A DNA stretch of 64,000 bases from Gammaproteobacteria bacterium (GCA_029862165.1 JAOTXU010000011.1:42648-106647), one strand, 5' to 3'. Numbered from the stretch's first letter, positions 7,150 to 14,400 are shown. Program-made: numbers and translations. Notes: generated by a model from the sequence alone, not told the origin.

Positions 7150-8112
7150 TTACCGCGCAATGCCGGCCAAATAAGCCTCAACCTCAGCACCCCATAACGG
7201 TGGGTCGTTAGTGAGGAAATGGCCGTTAAGTTCCGCCGCCCGCGTATACACGTTGAAGGTTCCCAATCCCCCGGCCTTGGTAAAGGCGTCGAAGTTTGCC
7301 TGGCTGTGGGCAACGCTGTAGAACGAGTCGTTGTTGGCGTAAAGCCAGAGTGTGTCGTCGGGGAATACTGCACCTTCGATGAACAGCGTTCTGTTGACCT
7401 CCAGGTAATCGCCGCAGCCCTCTCCGAGCCACCCGCCAACGAAATTGACTGCGCCCAGGTACACCTCGGCGCGGCGCGCCAGTTGCACCAGAGACAAAAT
7501 GCCTCCCCGCGATGCGCCGGCGTTGAGCATGCGAGTCGTATCGACGTCCGGCCGGTTGCGTAACCAGTCCACGGCGGCATCCATATCGGCAAGCGCCCGC
7601 TCCGCTCCGGCAAGTGTTACGTCTCTCTCACACGAATAGAAGCTGCGGTTGGCATTGAACCCCTCATCGTAAAGGCCGTCGGACTGACCACGACCACGAC
7701 CGCGGCGCTGCGGGAAGGCGACCATCCAGCCGCGGTCGGTGAAGAACTTGGCTACCGGTTCGGTGAACGCAGTGATGGTAAACAATGACGGATCGGATCC
7801 GTCACCAGTCGATCCGTGGTTGAACATCACCGCAGGGAAAGGACCGGATCCGAAGGGCTTGAAGATTACGACCTCAAGTTCGACCGCCATGCCGTTTTCG
7901 ACAAAAGCTGTCGTTGCCCGCTCGTCCAGTCGCATCGCGTACGTTGTGCATGCCGCCCCGTCCCACGCGCTCGCCGTCTCGCAGCGGCCCCGAAACGTTA
8001 CCGAGTCGAGAGTCACCGCACCGTCAGCAAGAACTACGTCGACGAAATCTCCGGGCAGCGTTACCGTGGCTGTCCCAGAGGGCTGCTCGGCAAGAATCAG
8101 TCCATTCAACAA
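7150..8112 (-). CDS. Alpha/beta hydrolase, main body of a frameshifted gene
   Basis: This frame encodes 320 residues of an alpha/beta-fold hydrolase of the dienelactone hydrolase / prolyl-oligopeptidase-like type. Visible elements are an HG oxyanion motif (MFNHGSTGDG), the nucleophile elbow GASRGG (Ser in NAGASRGGILSL), a probable acid in the FPDDTLWLYANNDSF strand, and the catalytic His in ELNGHFLTND. The frame stays open upstream of the first ATG (reading ASCEGSISWSTNNASAPQLL before MLNGL). Its natural N-terminus, a lipoprotein signal, lies in another frame at 8180-8329. A one-base change in the C/G runs at 8173-8182 separates them. As it stands the hydrolase lacks its export signal, unless the shift is a sequencing error. 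Confidence 0.8.
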   Translation of the reverse strand: MLNGLILAEQPSGTATVTLPGDFVDVVLADGAVTLDSVTFRGRCETASAWDGAACTTYAMRLDERATTAFVENGMAVELEVVIFKPFGSGPFPAVMFNHGSTGDGSDPSLFTITAFTEPVAKFFTDRGWMVAFPQRRGRGRGQSDGLYDEGFNANRSFYSCERDVTLAGAERALADMDAAVDWLRNRPDVDTTRMLNAGASRGGILSLVQLARRAEVYLGAVNFVGGWLGEGCGDYLEVNRTLFIEGAVFPDDTLWLYANNDSFYSVAHSQANFDAFTKAGGLGTFNVYTRAAELNGHFLTNDPPLWGAEVEAYLAGIAR

Positions 8113-8329
8113 CAGCTGCGGCGCACTTGCGTTGTTCGTGCTCCAGCTGATTGAACCTTCGCATGACGCCTGCCCCGCGGGGCACCGTGCAACTCACAAA
8201 ATTCAGGTTGCCGCTGGGAACGGGCGCCGAACCCGCACCACCGCTACCCCCACACGCGCCTGCGGTCAGGACTGCCACAAGGCTAAGACAACGACGCCAA
8301 TCACCCGAGAAGATGTCACGTCGACTCAT
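8113..8329 (-). pseudogene. Frameshifted N-terminus (lipoprotein signal) of the hydrolase gene
   Basis: Reading from 8329, the protein starts MSRRDIFSGDW, runs through a hydrophobic signal (LSLVAVLTAGACGG, lipobox AGAC) and a linker (SGNLNFVSCTV), then passes out of frame. If one base is removed from the run of four Gs at 8179-8182 (Cs on the coding strand), the text becomes TVPAGQASCEGSISWSTNN and joins the hydrolase body without a gap. The full gene would therefore be 7150-8329, an outer-membrane or periplasmic lipoprotein hydrolase of about 392 residues. The break is a single-base indel in a homopolymer, so assembly error, phase variation and true inactivation are all possible. Confidence 0.75.
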
Positions 8330-8356
8330 ACTTTTTTCCAGCGTGCTCCACCAACG

Positions 8357-8845
8357 CTACTGACCGGGCTGTCGATAAATCCAGCGTAATTGTAGGCTGA
8401 CGCCGACCAGAAAAAGGACCAACAGGCCCAGGTAACACATCTTCAGAATCGGATCTTCGATTGACGTCAGAATCGGGTCGCCAACGGGCAAACGCAACAA
8501 ACCGTCGGTTACCGCGGGAATGCAATGAAAGAGCAGGGTCGCCGAGTAACTGACCGCTTGCACGTATCGAGACAACTTTCCGAACAGCTTCGTTGTTGCA
8601 GCCACCGTCCCTACTGCCAACGCCAATAATGTCATCACTGCCAAAGCATGGCCCGGGCCAAACTCACCGCGTTGAAAAATGCCCAGTGCAGTCGCCGCAG
8701 TAATTAACGTGGTTGCCAAATAAATTTGCCCCGTCCGAGTTTGCAGGGTTATTTCCTTGTATGCGGCCAGTGCCAAGCCACCGCTCACAAGGGCGATGAT
8801 GCCCATGGCGGTATGAAACCAACCTAGTAGCGTAATCTCAGGCAT
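8357..8845 (-). CDS. Hypothetical integral membrane protein
   Basis: A 162-residue protein with about five membrane spans: residues 8-29 (GWFHTAMGIIALVSGGLALAAY), 41-55, 65-82 (HALAVMTLLALAVGTVAAT), 97-112 and 134-151 (MCYLGLLVLFLVGVSLQL). The first span with its GWFHTAMG start resembles the DUF2306-type small membrane proteins, but I would not assign the family firmly. A conserved-looking His (FHTAMG) and a second His (TLLFHCIPA) sit inside membrane segments. It ends 28 bases before the lipoprotein hydrolase gene on the same strand, so the two may be co-transcribed. Function unknown. Confidence 0.7.
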   Translation of the reverse strand: MPEITLLGWFHTAMGIIALVSGGLALAAYKEITLQTRTGQIYLATTLITAATALGIFQRGEFGPGHALAVMTLLALAVGTVAATTKLFGKLSRYVQAVSYSATLLFHCIPAVTDGLLRLPVGDPILTSIEDPILKMCYLGLLVLFLVGVSLQLRWIYRQPGQ

Positions 8846-8912
8846 GCTGCAATCTCCAATCGCTTATCAGAGCGAGCCTATCACGAGCTCGATGCTTCGA
8901 TCCGGGCCGCTA

Positions 8913-9092
8913 CTTCTTCCTGCCTCGCTTGCAACGTACGTCGCCCCTGCCCTTTCGAATTTCATTCCAGGCCGCGGCCGCGTCTTTTAGGGACTTGCCC
9001 GCGTTCACTTCGTCGGCGAAAAAAGCGCGAATGAATCGATTATATTTGCCATGCGATGCAATCGGTGCCTTATAGTCTCCACTATTGCGCCG
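8913..9092 (-). pseudogene. Severed C-terminal module of the SAP/DUF6434 gene
   Basis: Immediately after the TAA at 9093-9095, the same minus-strand frame stays open for 60 codons to the TAG at 8910-8912. It encodes an evident C-terminal module: RRNSGDYKAPIASHGKYNRF, then IRAFFADEVNAGKSLKDAAAAW. This matches the way family members continue after the first module (an F/YNxYxRDFF motif followed by GKSxxDAxxxW). The whole frame 8910-9542 is exactly 211 codons. A single substitution, for example CAA to TAA in EK-Q-RRNSG, explains the break. Confidence 0.75.
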
Positions 9093-9542
9093 TTACTTTT
9101 CTGCTTGCCACTCGTCAATAAGATCACCGTAGGTCAGACCTTTGTTGTTCAGTCGATACTGATTCACGTGGTAGGTGAAATGAAAGTGTGGGCCAATTTG
9201 AGCTTTGAAGAACTCACGGGTCTTGGCGTCGCTTCTGAAATTTACGACGGGGGCTTGGCGGGTTATTCGCTTGTCAGAATCGCGGGCTCCGCCGGAATGC
9301 GATGGCTTCGTATCAGGACGATCAGGGAGACCACTTAACCGCCGTTCGATTCTGGCACCGAGCTCAGGTTTATAACCGTGGGTCGACAACCTCATTTGCC
9401 TGGCAAGCTCAATGAGCTCCTCTTTGAGCCAATAGCTGCCCCTGAAGTCTGCAACACTCATTTTTGGATGCAGCCTGGGCTTGCGCTTCACGTCAGTCTT
9501 GAATTTAGCTGATCCAACCCTTGCGCTCGGCCTGCTTCGCAT
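9093..9542 (-). CDS. SAP-domain/DUF6434 protein, truncated by an in-frame stop
   Basis: A 149-residue product with a SAP-like motif at about residues 25-70 (LHPKMSVADFRGSYWLKEEL; MRLSTHGYKPELGARIERRL). A linker follows, then the DUF6434-like segment FFKAQIGPHFHFTYHVNQY with LTYGDLIDEW near the end. SAP motifs usually bind DNA or RNA; the function of this bacterial family is unknown. The frame stops at 9093-9095, but the missing C-terminal module continues in frame directly behind the stop. The start codon lies inside the end of the upstream membrane-protein gene (38-base overlap), so a later start such as the ATG at 9461 (MSVADF) is possible. A decayed second copy exists at 4841-5034. Confidence 0.75.
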   Translation of the reverse strand: MRSRPSARVGSAKFKTDVKRKPRLHPKMSVADFRGSYWLKEELIELARQMRLSTHGYKPELGARIERRLSGLPDRPDTKPSHSGGARDSDKRITRQAPVVNFRSDAKTREFFKAQIGPHFHFTYHVNQYRLNNKGLTYGDLIDEWQAEK

Positions 9543-9945
9543 ACCAGATCAAAAACACCGCGACCACCAACGGCATCAAGATCATCAGCACAATCTCGAA
9601 GGGACTGAAGTTGTTCGACGAAGTGGCCACGCCAAGCGTATGGATCATGGCTACAATCACGCCAAGTAATGACGCGATAAACAAATAGAACGCAGCCGAT
9701 TTCCTCAGCAAAAGCAAAATGCAGCCCAGCGCGCCGCCGAAAACGGCTATCGCAAAGCCTCCGGTGGCCCATCCCGGCCGGCTGTCAATTATCGCGCGGT
9801 GTGTCTCTGGCATTGCTGCGACCGCGTCTGCATTCATTTGCATGACGAAATTTATGCCGCCCATAACATTCCAAATCAGTGCAACAATACTGATTGCCCA
9901 GAAACTCCAGTGAACACCACCAATGTTCTCGTCGTTCATCAGCAT
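9505..9945 (-). CDS. Hypothetical four-span membrane protein
   Basis: A 146-residue protein with four predicted membrane spans: about residues 13-34 (WSFWAISIVALIWNVMGGINF), 59-80 (TGGFAIAVFGGALGCILLLL), 84-104 (AAFYLFIASLLGVIVAMIHTL) and 114-134 (FEIVLMILMPLVVAVFLIWYA). The WNxxGGxNFxxQMNxDAxAAMPExxR stretch between spans 1 and 2 is typical of a widespread group of small bacterial membrane proteins of unknown function, sometimes annotated as sugar-transporter-like. The C-terminus (KQAERKGWIS) is cytoplasmic by the positive-inside rule. The SAP gene starts inside its 3' end on the same strand. Confidence 0.75.
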   Translation of the reverse strand: MLMNDENIGGVHWSFWAISIVALIWNVMGGINFVMQMNADAVAAMPETHRAIIDSRPGWATGGFAIAVFGGALGCILLLLRKSAAFYLFIASLLGVIVAMIHTLGVATSSNNFSPFEIVLMILMPLVVAVFLIWYAKQAERKGWIS

Positions 9946-10464
9946 TCCCCATCCGTTGTTACGCTATTGTCCACGGGATTAGTGTGTGCCGGCATCTTCT
10001 GCGCACCCGGCAGGATTTGCAAGAGTTCAAGCCAGTGCCAATTTATTGGTGCTGAAGCGTTGAACCACCCTCCTCTTCTTACCGATCATTAGTCGTGTGT
10101 CGTCTGTTTGCACGCCACGCAGTACAGCAATCTAATCTGACTGACCGGAAATCTGGAACTCTGCCCCACATTACCCCGCCATGGGACCAGCAGGACAAGG
10201 TGCGGGAGTTGTTTAAAAATATGGACGGCAACAAGCCAAGTTGATCCCTATTTTCAAGAATATCGCAGTGATCGGTGGCGGACCCGATGCCTGTCAGAAA
10301 CTCCGGAGCTATCCAGCATGTTGCCATTCTTGCATCATTATCAAGAAAACAGGCTGGTGGGTGTTCAATAGCGTGACTCTTTCGCCTTCTCTTTTGCATA
10401 ATACAGAACTAATATAATCCCGCGCGCTGGAAATGCTAAAGTCGCCGAAAGATGGAATGAGGAC
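9946..10464. other. Intergenic stretch; possible -10 element near its right end
   Basis: No gene was accepted in these 519 bases; a 106-codon minus-strand frame at 10079-10399 has no protein-like composition. TATAAT at 10413-10418 lies 46 bases upstream of the L,D-transpeptidase start and may be a -10 element, though no good -35 is seen at the right spacing. Confidence 0.35.
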
Positions 10465-11517
10465 ATGCGAGACCTGCGGTCTTTGACACTAATGCCGGTA
10501 CGATCAATTTTTTCGAAGCCACGCTATATACATCGTGTCGTTTGTTCGACCGGCGCCCTGCTTTGTGCCTTGCCGATGGCGTTAATGGCCGAACGATTCG
10601 AGTTGCCGTCGCAAAATCTCGAAGTTGTCGGTTTGCTTTCACGGATCAATGTGGCTTTTGAAGACACTTTTGTGGCATTGGGACGGAGTAATGGTCTGGG
10701 GTATGAAGAGTTGGTGGCTGCGAACCCGAAAATCGACCCCTGGGTGCCAGGTGCGGACGTCGGCATCGTTTTGCCCAATCTTTATGTATTACCGGATGCA
10801 CCGCGTGAAGGCATCGTTCTAAATCTGGCGGAACTGCGTCTGTACTACTACAGTCGCGACGAGAATCAGGGATTATCAGTCCAGACCTACCCGATCAGCG
10901 TTGGTCGTATCGACGCCGACACACCAACCGGTAGCACGACGGTTGTAGACAAGGCTCGCGAGCCAAATTGGTATCCACCTGACAGCATTATTGCTGAACA
11001 TGCCGAGAACGGCGATGTGCTACCACGCATCGTGCCGCCCGGTCCTGATAACCCTCTGGGTGCGCACGCCCTGCAGCTGGGCATACGCGGTTATCTGATT
11101 CATGGCACAAACCGTCCTGCCGGCATTGGCATGCGCGTAACGCATGGTTGTATCCGCATGCAGCCGGACGACATCGCATTGTTATTTGAGCAGGTTTCGC
11201 GCGAAACGCCGGTACATATAGTCAATCAACCGTACAAACTAGGCTGGGTTGGCGACAATTTATTTCTTGAGGTGCATCGCGCTTTCGAAGACGACCGGAC
11301 GCACGTCGAGCGTGGCATGACAGCTATCGTCGAGCTTTACGTGCGCAAGACTGGCAAGCGCAAGCCGAATGTGGACTGGGACTTGGTCAGGAGTGTCTAC
11401 GAGCAGGCGCACGGGGTACCCATTCGCATAACAGACAGTCAGCCGCGCAAGCCAGACGCACGGCTTGCCGGCTGGTGCAGTGCTAAGGCGCCATCGGATA
11501 TCTGTGGCACCTACTGA
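10465..11517 (+). CDS. L,D-transpeptidase (ErfK/YbiS family)
   Basis: A 350-residue periplasmic peptidoglycan enzyme that joins tetrapeptide stems through a meso-DAP link or attaches a lipoprotein to peptidoglycan. The YkuD active site is complete: His213 (LIHGTNRPAGIGMR), then His227-Gly228-Cys229 in THGCIRM with Cys229 the nucleophile. An N-terminal hydrophobic segment (about residues 27-42, VVCSTGALLCALPMALMA) is the export signal. A LysM-like or linker region (about 50-100, including YEELVAANPKIDPWVPGADV) precedes the catalytic domain, as in ErfK/YcfS/YnhG. The C-terminal tail (about 270-350) is longer than the core. The gene stands alone and converges on the alanine-zipper lipoprotein, with a hairpin terminator between them. 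Confidence 0.92.
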   Translation: MRDLRSLTLMPVRSIFSKPRYIHRVVCSTGALLCALPMALMAERFELPSQNLEVVGLLSRINVAFEDTFVALGRSNGLGYEELVAANPKIDPWVPGADVGIVLPNLYVLPDAPREGIVLNLAELRLYYYSRDENQGLSVQTYPISVGRIDADTPTGSTTVVDKAREPNWYPPDSIIAEHAENGDVLPRIVPPGPDNPLGAHALQLGIRGYLIHGTNRPAGIGMRVTHGCIRMQPDDIALLFEQVSRETPVHIVNQPYKLGWVGDNLFLEVHRAFEDDRTHVERGMTAIVELYVRKTGKRKPNVDWDLVRSVYEQAHGVPIRITDSQPRKPDARLAGWCSAKAPSDICGTY

Positions 11518-11557
11518 TACACGCTTTTTGCGCGCGTGTCTCAGCCAAGAACTTAGA

Positions 11558-11580
11558 AACGCCGCGTAAACCGCGGCGTT
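11558..11580. terminator. Hairpin between convergent genes
   Basis: A perfect 9-base-pair stem (AACGCCGCG / CGCGGCGTT) with loop TAAAC lies between the stop codon of the L,D-transpeptidase and that of the facing lipoprotein gene. No long T-run follows on either strand, so termination efficiency is uncertain, but the position between converging genes fits a shared terminator. Confidence 0.6.
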
Positions 11581-11601
11581 ACTGAACCCTTCTAAGCAAT
11601 T

Positions 11602-11913
11602 TTACTTGCGCATCGACTCCCTGAACATACGCTCCAACTTTTCACTATTGGCCGCGCAGCAGCTACTGGCATAGTCTGCAGCACTTTGCGCCGAACTGAT
11701 AGCGCTTTGCGCAGCACTTGCAGTGCGTTTCGCTTCCTCGGCTGCACGGGCGGCGGCGCTGGCCGCTTCACGGGCAGCAACGGCATCGCTTTGTGCCTGA
11801 CGTGCCATTTCCATTACTTCGTCGAGCTGCGTCGGGCTAGTGGTAGCACAGCCTGACATTCCAATGAGACCAGCCATCAACACGAGGGCTACACGGCTTG
11901 GAGTTACTTTCAT
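11602..11913 (-). CDS. Alanine-zipper outer-membrane lipoprotein (Lpp/OprI-like)
   Basis: A 103-residue lipoprotein. The signal peptide (MKVTPSRVALVLMAGLIGMSGC) ends in the lipobox MSGC, so the mature protein begins at Cys22. Residues about 30-85 form an alanine-rich heptad helix (ARQAQSDAVAAREAASAAAR, continuing into similar repeats) like the trimeric alanine zipper of Lpp and OprI. A CC pair near residue 85 and a basic C-terminus (FRESMRK, ending in Lys) follow; in Lpp the terminal Lys is the residue linked to peptidoglycan by L,D-transpeptidases. An L,D-transpeptidase gene lies directly next to it. That this enzyme acts on this protein is inference from the pairing. Confidence 0.85.
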   Translation of the reverse strand: MKVTPSRVALVLMAGLIGMSGCATTSPTQLDEVMEMARQAQSDAVAAREAASAAARAAEEAKRTASAAQSAISSAQSAADYASSCCAANSEKLERMFRESMRK

Positions 11914-12356
11914 GTCTACACCTTTAGTTGTTGCAAAAGCTAAACGGTACGCATTCTAACTGGTTATCCGTTGTTTGGGGACACACCCGTTTTTCATAAG
12001 TCGAAAGACCGTAATTGTCCTCCCGTTGCCGTGTGCCTCGACCATTGCGGGCCAAGCGCTATAAATCGGATGCCAGGGCGCCCCATTCTTGACTGTTTTG
12101 GGTGCTCATGTTTTATCTAAGTTGTGTATAATCAATCGATTATAGAACTTTCTTCATCCACAATCATGATGATTTCAATGATCTCGACCTGGGTCCGGGC
12201 CAGATAGCCCGAACAACCGCCGGAATAAGCACCGGGGCGCCTGCCGAATTTCTCCGATACTCGATAATGTCCTGATTGTGTATTCTCCGATTTGGTGCAG
12301 GCTTATCCGGCTCGGTGCCTGGCGACCAATACCTTGGCAAAAGCGCCGACGAGGTT
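11914..12356. other. Intergenic stretch with a candidate promoter
   Basis: No gene is supported in these 443 bases. TTGACT at 12089-12094 followed after 18 bases by TTATCT (12113-12118) could be a sigma70-type promoter for the SH3-domain gene about 240 bases downstream. A TATAAT also occurs at 12127-12132 without a matching -35. Nothing else is recognisable. Confidence 0.3.
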
Positions 12357-12992
12357 ATGATCCAAAATATCACTAAGCTGTCATTTACAAGCGAGTCGGG
12401 AAGGCGCCTTGCTCTGATCGTGTTAGGCGCGCTGCTCGTATGCCCGACGGCGATAGCGGAATCCTTGTACGTCACCGATATCCTGAGGCTTGGCTTACAC
12501 GGCAGTTCTGACACCAGCGATGCACCATTCCGAATCCTGGCCAGTGGCGACGAGTTGGAAATCCTGCAACGAACGACCTACTACGCTCTTGTCAGAACCG
12601 CCGACGGCCAGGAAGGCTGGGTGAAGGCAAGCTATCTGACTGATGATAAGCCAGCGCAGGCCAGGCTGGCAGAACTGACCCTCGACCGCGACAGTCTTGC
12701 CACAGAGTTGGCACTGCTGCGCAATCGTCTGGCCGCACACGATAATGAAATGGAAAGCGTGCGATCCGAGCGGGAGAGCCTCAAACGAAACGCCGCCACC
12801 ACGACGTCAGAACTGGCGACACTACGCGCCGATAACGAGGCGTTGAGCAAAAAAGTGGCTACGTACAAGTTCAGCGCACCGTTTCGCTGGTTGTTTGCAA
12901 TTACGACATTGACACTTGTCGGCGGATTTATCGGTGGCTGGTGGTGGACCGATGCCCGGCAACGAAAAAGACATGGTGGCTTTCGCATCTAG
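12357..12992 (+). CDS. SH3-domain membrane protein of the YgiM type
   Basis: A 211-residue envelope protein. It has an N-terminal signal sequence (LALIVLGALLVCPTAIAES), a bacterial SH3 domain (about residues 38-95, including LYVTDILRLGLHG and ADGQEGWVKASYLTD) and a long coiled coil (about 100-172). A C-terminal membrane span follows (about 178-200, WLFAITTLTLVGGFIGGWWW) with a basic cytoplasmic tail. This order is characteristic of the TIGR04211/YgiM family, whose molecular role is poorly defined. The start is uncertain: an upstream frame extends to 12276, but the ATG at 12357 gives a normal signal-peptide length. Confidence 0.85.
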   Translation: MIQNITKLSFTSESGRRLALIVLGALLVCPTAIAESLYVTDILRLGLHGSSDTSDAPFRILASGDELEILQRTTYYALVRTADGQEGWVKASYLTDDKPAQARLAELTLDRDSLATELALLRNRLAAHDNEMESVRSERESLKRNAATTTSELATLRADNEALSKKVATYKFSAPFRWLFAITTLTLVGGFIGGWWWTDARQRKRHGGFRI

Positions 12993-13119
12993 TCCGCCCG
13001 GTTCTGTATTCCAGCCCGCAAAGTACTCTCCTCTACTTTCATAACTTTTCGTTTGACTAGCTGCGTACTTCCTATGTTAAACGCACTTTGTTAACTCCAA
13101 TTCCGGCACAACAAACAAT
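12993..13119. other. Short non-coding gap before the riboswitch promoter
   Basis: Nothing recognisable lies between the SH3-domain gene and the promoter at 13120. From there to 13584 the DNA is leader sequence containing two riboswitches and terminators rather than protein-coding. Confidence 0.4.
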
Positions 13120-13148
13120 TTGACTGGAACAGAACGCCGTGTCAGAAT
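13120..13148 (+). promoter_or_regulatory. Putative sigma70 promoter of the riboswitch leader
   Basis: TTGACT (13120-13125) is separated by 17 bases from CAGAAT (13143-13148), a good match to sigma70 -35 and -10 elements. Transcription would begin near 13155, just before the first GEMM aptamer, which is where a leader promoter is expected. Confidence 0.6.
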
Positions 13149-13162
13149 TTATCTATTCTGCA

Positions 13163-13243
13163 AATGGCAAACCCGCCGAAAGGCGGCGACGCAATACCAC
13201 GGGTCTACGGTCTTGATGAGACTATGATCGCCGGGTTGCCAGT
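13163..13243 (+). ncRNA. Cyclic-di-GMP-I (GEMM-I) riboswitch, first of two
   Basis: The aptamer has the GEMM-I plan. The P1 strands are TGGCAAACCCG and CCGGGTTGCCA. The GAAA tetraloop hairpin is GCCGCCGAAAGGCGGC-like (CGCCGAAAGGCGGCGAC). Next comes the conserved GACGCAAxxCCACGGGTCTA segment, then the second stem closed by GAGACTATGATCGCCGGG. One deviation from the usual core is AATACC where the second copy has AAAGCC. The RNA binds cyclic-di-GMP; a terminator lies 12 bases behind it. It belongs to a tandem pair upstream of a secreted protein gene. Confidence 0.88.
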
Positions 13244-13254
13244 AAAGCCAAACG

Positions 13255-13304
13255 GCGCGAACTGGCCAGGAGCAATCCGGTAAGTAGTTCGCGCTTTTTG
13301 TTTT
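13255..13304 (+). terminator. Intrinsic terminator behind the first riboswitch
   Basis: GCGCGAACT (13255-13263) pairs with AGTTCGCGC (13286-13294) and is followed directly by TTTTTGTTTT. The ACTGGC at 13261-13266 can alternatively pair with GCCAGT (13238-13243), the end of the aptamer P1 strand. Aptamer folding could therefore decide whether the terminator forms; that switching model is inference. Confidence 0.65.
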
Positions 13305-13363
13305 CTGGGATCAATGCTCGCATGGATTATCAATGCGAGTGAGCGATTGCAGAGATGCTCCTG

Positions 13364-13446
13364 AAAAGGCAAACCTGCCGAAAGGTGGGGACGCAAAGCC
13401 ACGGGTCTAACGTCGGGTAAGAGACTATGACCGCCGGGCTGCCAGC
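13364..13446 (+). ncRNA. Cyclic-di-GMP-I (GEMM-I) riboswitch, second of two
   Basis: This is a second full GEMM-I aptamer about 120 bases after the first. It has P1 strands AGGCAAACCTG and CCGGGCTGCCAG, the GAAA-capped hairpin (TGCCGAAAGGTGGGGACG), the canonical GACGCAAAGCCACGGGTCTA core and the second stem ending AGAGACTATGACCGCCGGG. It matches the consensus better than the first copy. Behind it, GGCAGCTTTT (13468-13477) can pair with GCTGCC (13438-13443) in the P1 strand or with CTGCC (13453-13457). A P1-competing terminator is therefore possible. It precedes the secreted-protein gene at 13585. Confidence 0.92.
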
Positions 13447-13541
13447 GGGGCACTGCCGGAAGATGGAGGCAGCTTTTATGCCACCTGACGAACGCGGTGA
13501 AGTAACTCCGACTGGGACAGGAAGGTCGATGACCAAACGTG

Positions 13542-13561
13542 CGGAGTGCGAGGGCACTCCG
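13542..13561 (+). promoter_or_regulatory. Hairpin just upstream of the ribosome binding site
   Basis: A perfect 8-base-pair stem (CGGAGTGC / GCACTCCG) with loop GAGG ends 10 bases before the AGAGGAGA ribosome binding site of the gene at 13585. It has no T-run, so it is more likely an mRNA-stabilising or translational element than a terminator. Confidence 0.5.
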
Positions 13562-13584
13562 ACAATGTCCAGAGGAGACACGTT

Positions 13585-14343
13585 ATGCTCAAGTCAAGAC
13601 GACTCACAATTTCAATTGCTTTTTTTCCGCTACTCACGTTACTCGCCTTTGCCAGTCACGCCGGCAATGGGCTACCCAAAGGGCCCATGAAGGGTTCTGT
13701 CAACCTACAGATTATTGCGTTCGAAAACTGTCCGGCGGGTGAATTCACCGACTCCAATCGGCACATGATCGCAGTTAAGGCAAACTTTGCACCCGATGTT
13801 AAGACCGGAACGCCGAAAGGCGACTTTCTGAAAACCAACACAATCGCTCTGGCACAGGGCGATGCAGTCCAGGTGATTGACGGTAACGCCTGTAACCGAG
13901 GGGGTGCCGAATTGACCCTGCCGCTAAGCATCGACAATCTTGATTGCTCGGCCACGCCCGACGACCCGAGTTGTCCAGAACCGGACTTTACCGAGTACCG
14001 TGTCTACGTACGTCTTGTAGGGCGACCGGGCAGCACGCTTGACATCACTGCCTGCGGGGCTGAAGTCGAGGATACCGCTTTTGACGAAAACGACACACTT
14101 GAAGTCCTGTGCTCAACAGAAAGCACAGTGGATCTCGCCCGCACCAGCGGTAAGAATGGACGACCAAAGTTCAAAGATTACAGCGCGGAACTACTGACGG
14201 TCTGCCTGGCTGTGGACGATAGCAGTACGTGCACACAGAGAGTGGCACTGTTTGATCCGTTGCTAGAGGACTACATGTGGAAACTGGAGACCGGAGGCCG
14301 CCCGCACGCGCAACTCAGGTTAATTCCGGTCTTATCGCCTTAA
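13585..14343 (+). CDS. Secreted hypothetical protein under c-di-GMP riboswitch control
   Basis: A 252-residue exported protein of unknown function. A typical Sec signal (about residues 1-26, LTISIAFFPLLTLLAFASHA) is followed by a mature part rich in acidic residues. Several cysteine pairs probably form disulfides: ENCPAGEF, NACNRG, LDCSATPDDPSC, ACGAEVED, LCSTES and VCLAVDDSSTC. I chose the ATG at 13585 because AGAGGAGA lies 7 to 14 bases upstream; the frame upstream of it is leader RNA. Two GEMM-I riboswitches lie in its leader, so its expression should respond to cyclic-di-GMP, as is usual for surface, matrix or adhesion proteins. No catalytic motif was seen. Confidence 0.82.
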   Translation: MLKSRRLTISIAFFPLLTLLAFASHAGNGLPKGPMKGSVNLQIIAFENCPAGEFTDSNRHMIAVKANFAPDVKTGTPKGDFLKTNTIALAQGDAVQVIDGNACNRGGAELTLPLSIDNLDCSATPDDPSCPEPDFTEYRVYVRLVGRPGSTLDITACGAEVEDTAFDENDTLEVLCSTESTVDLARTSGKNGRPKFKDYSAELLTVCLAVDDSSTCTQRVALFDPLLEDYMWKLETGGRPHAQLRLIPVLSP

Positions 14344-14370
14344 CCTGAAGTTCGAAAATTTGCCAGTGAA

Positions 14371-14400
14371 CCGGAGTGGCACATGCCGCTCCGGTTTTCT
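14371..14400 (+). terminator. Intrinsic terminator after the secreted-protein gene
   Basis: CCGGAGTGGC (14371-14380), loop ACAT, GCCGCTCCGG (14385-14394) make a 10-base-pair stem with one G-T wobble, followed by TTTTCT. It ends the riboswitch-controlled transcript before the next gene. Confidence 0.85.

Noticed and set aside
10079..10399. 106-codon minus-strand frame in the 9946-10464 gap
   Set aside because: No ribosome binding site, no motif and low-quality composition; the gap is better treated as non-coding.
13205..13690. Several 80-90 codon frames over the leader region
   Set aside because: They run through two GEMM riboswitches and terminators, and their translations have no protein-like pattern.
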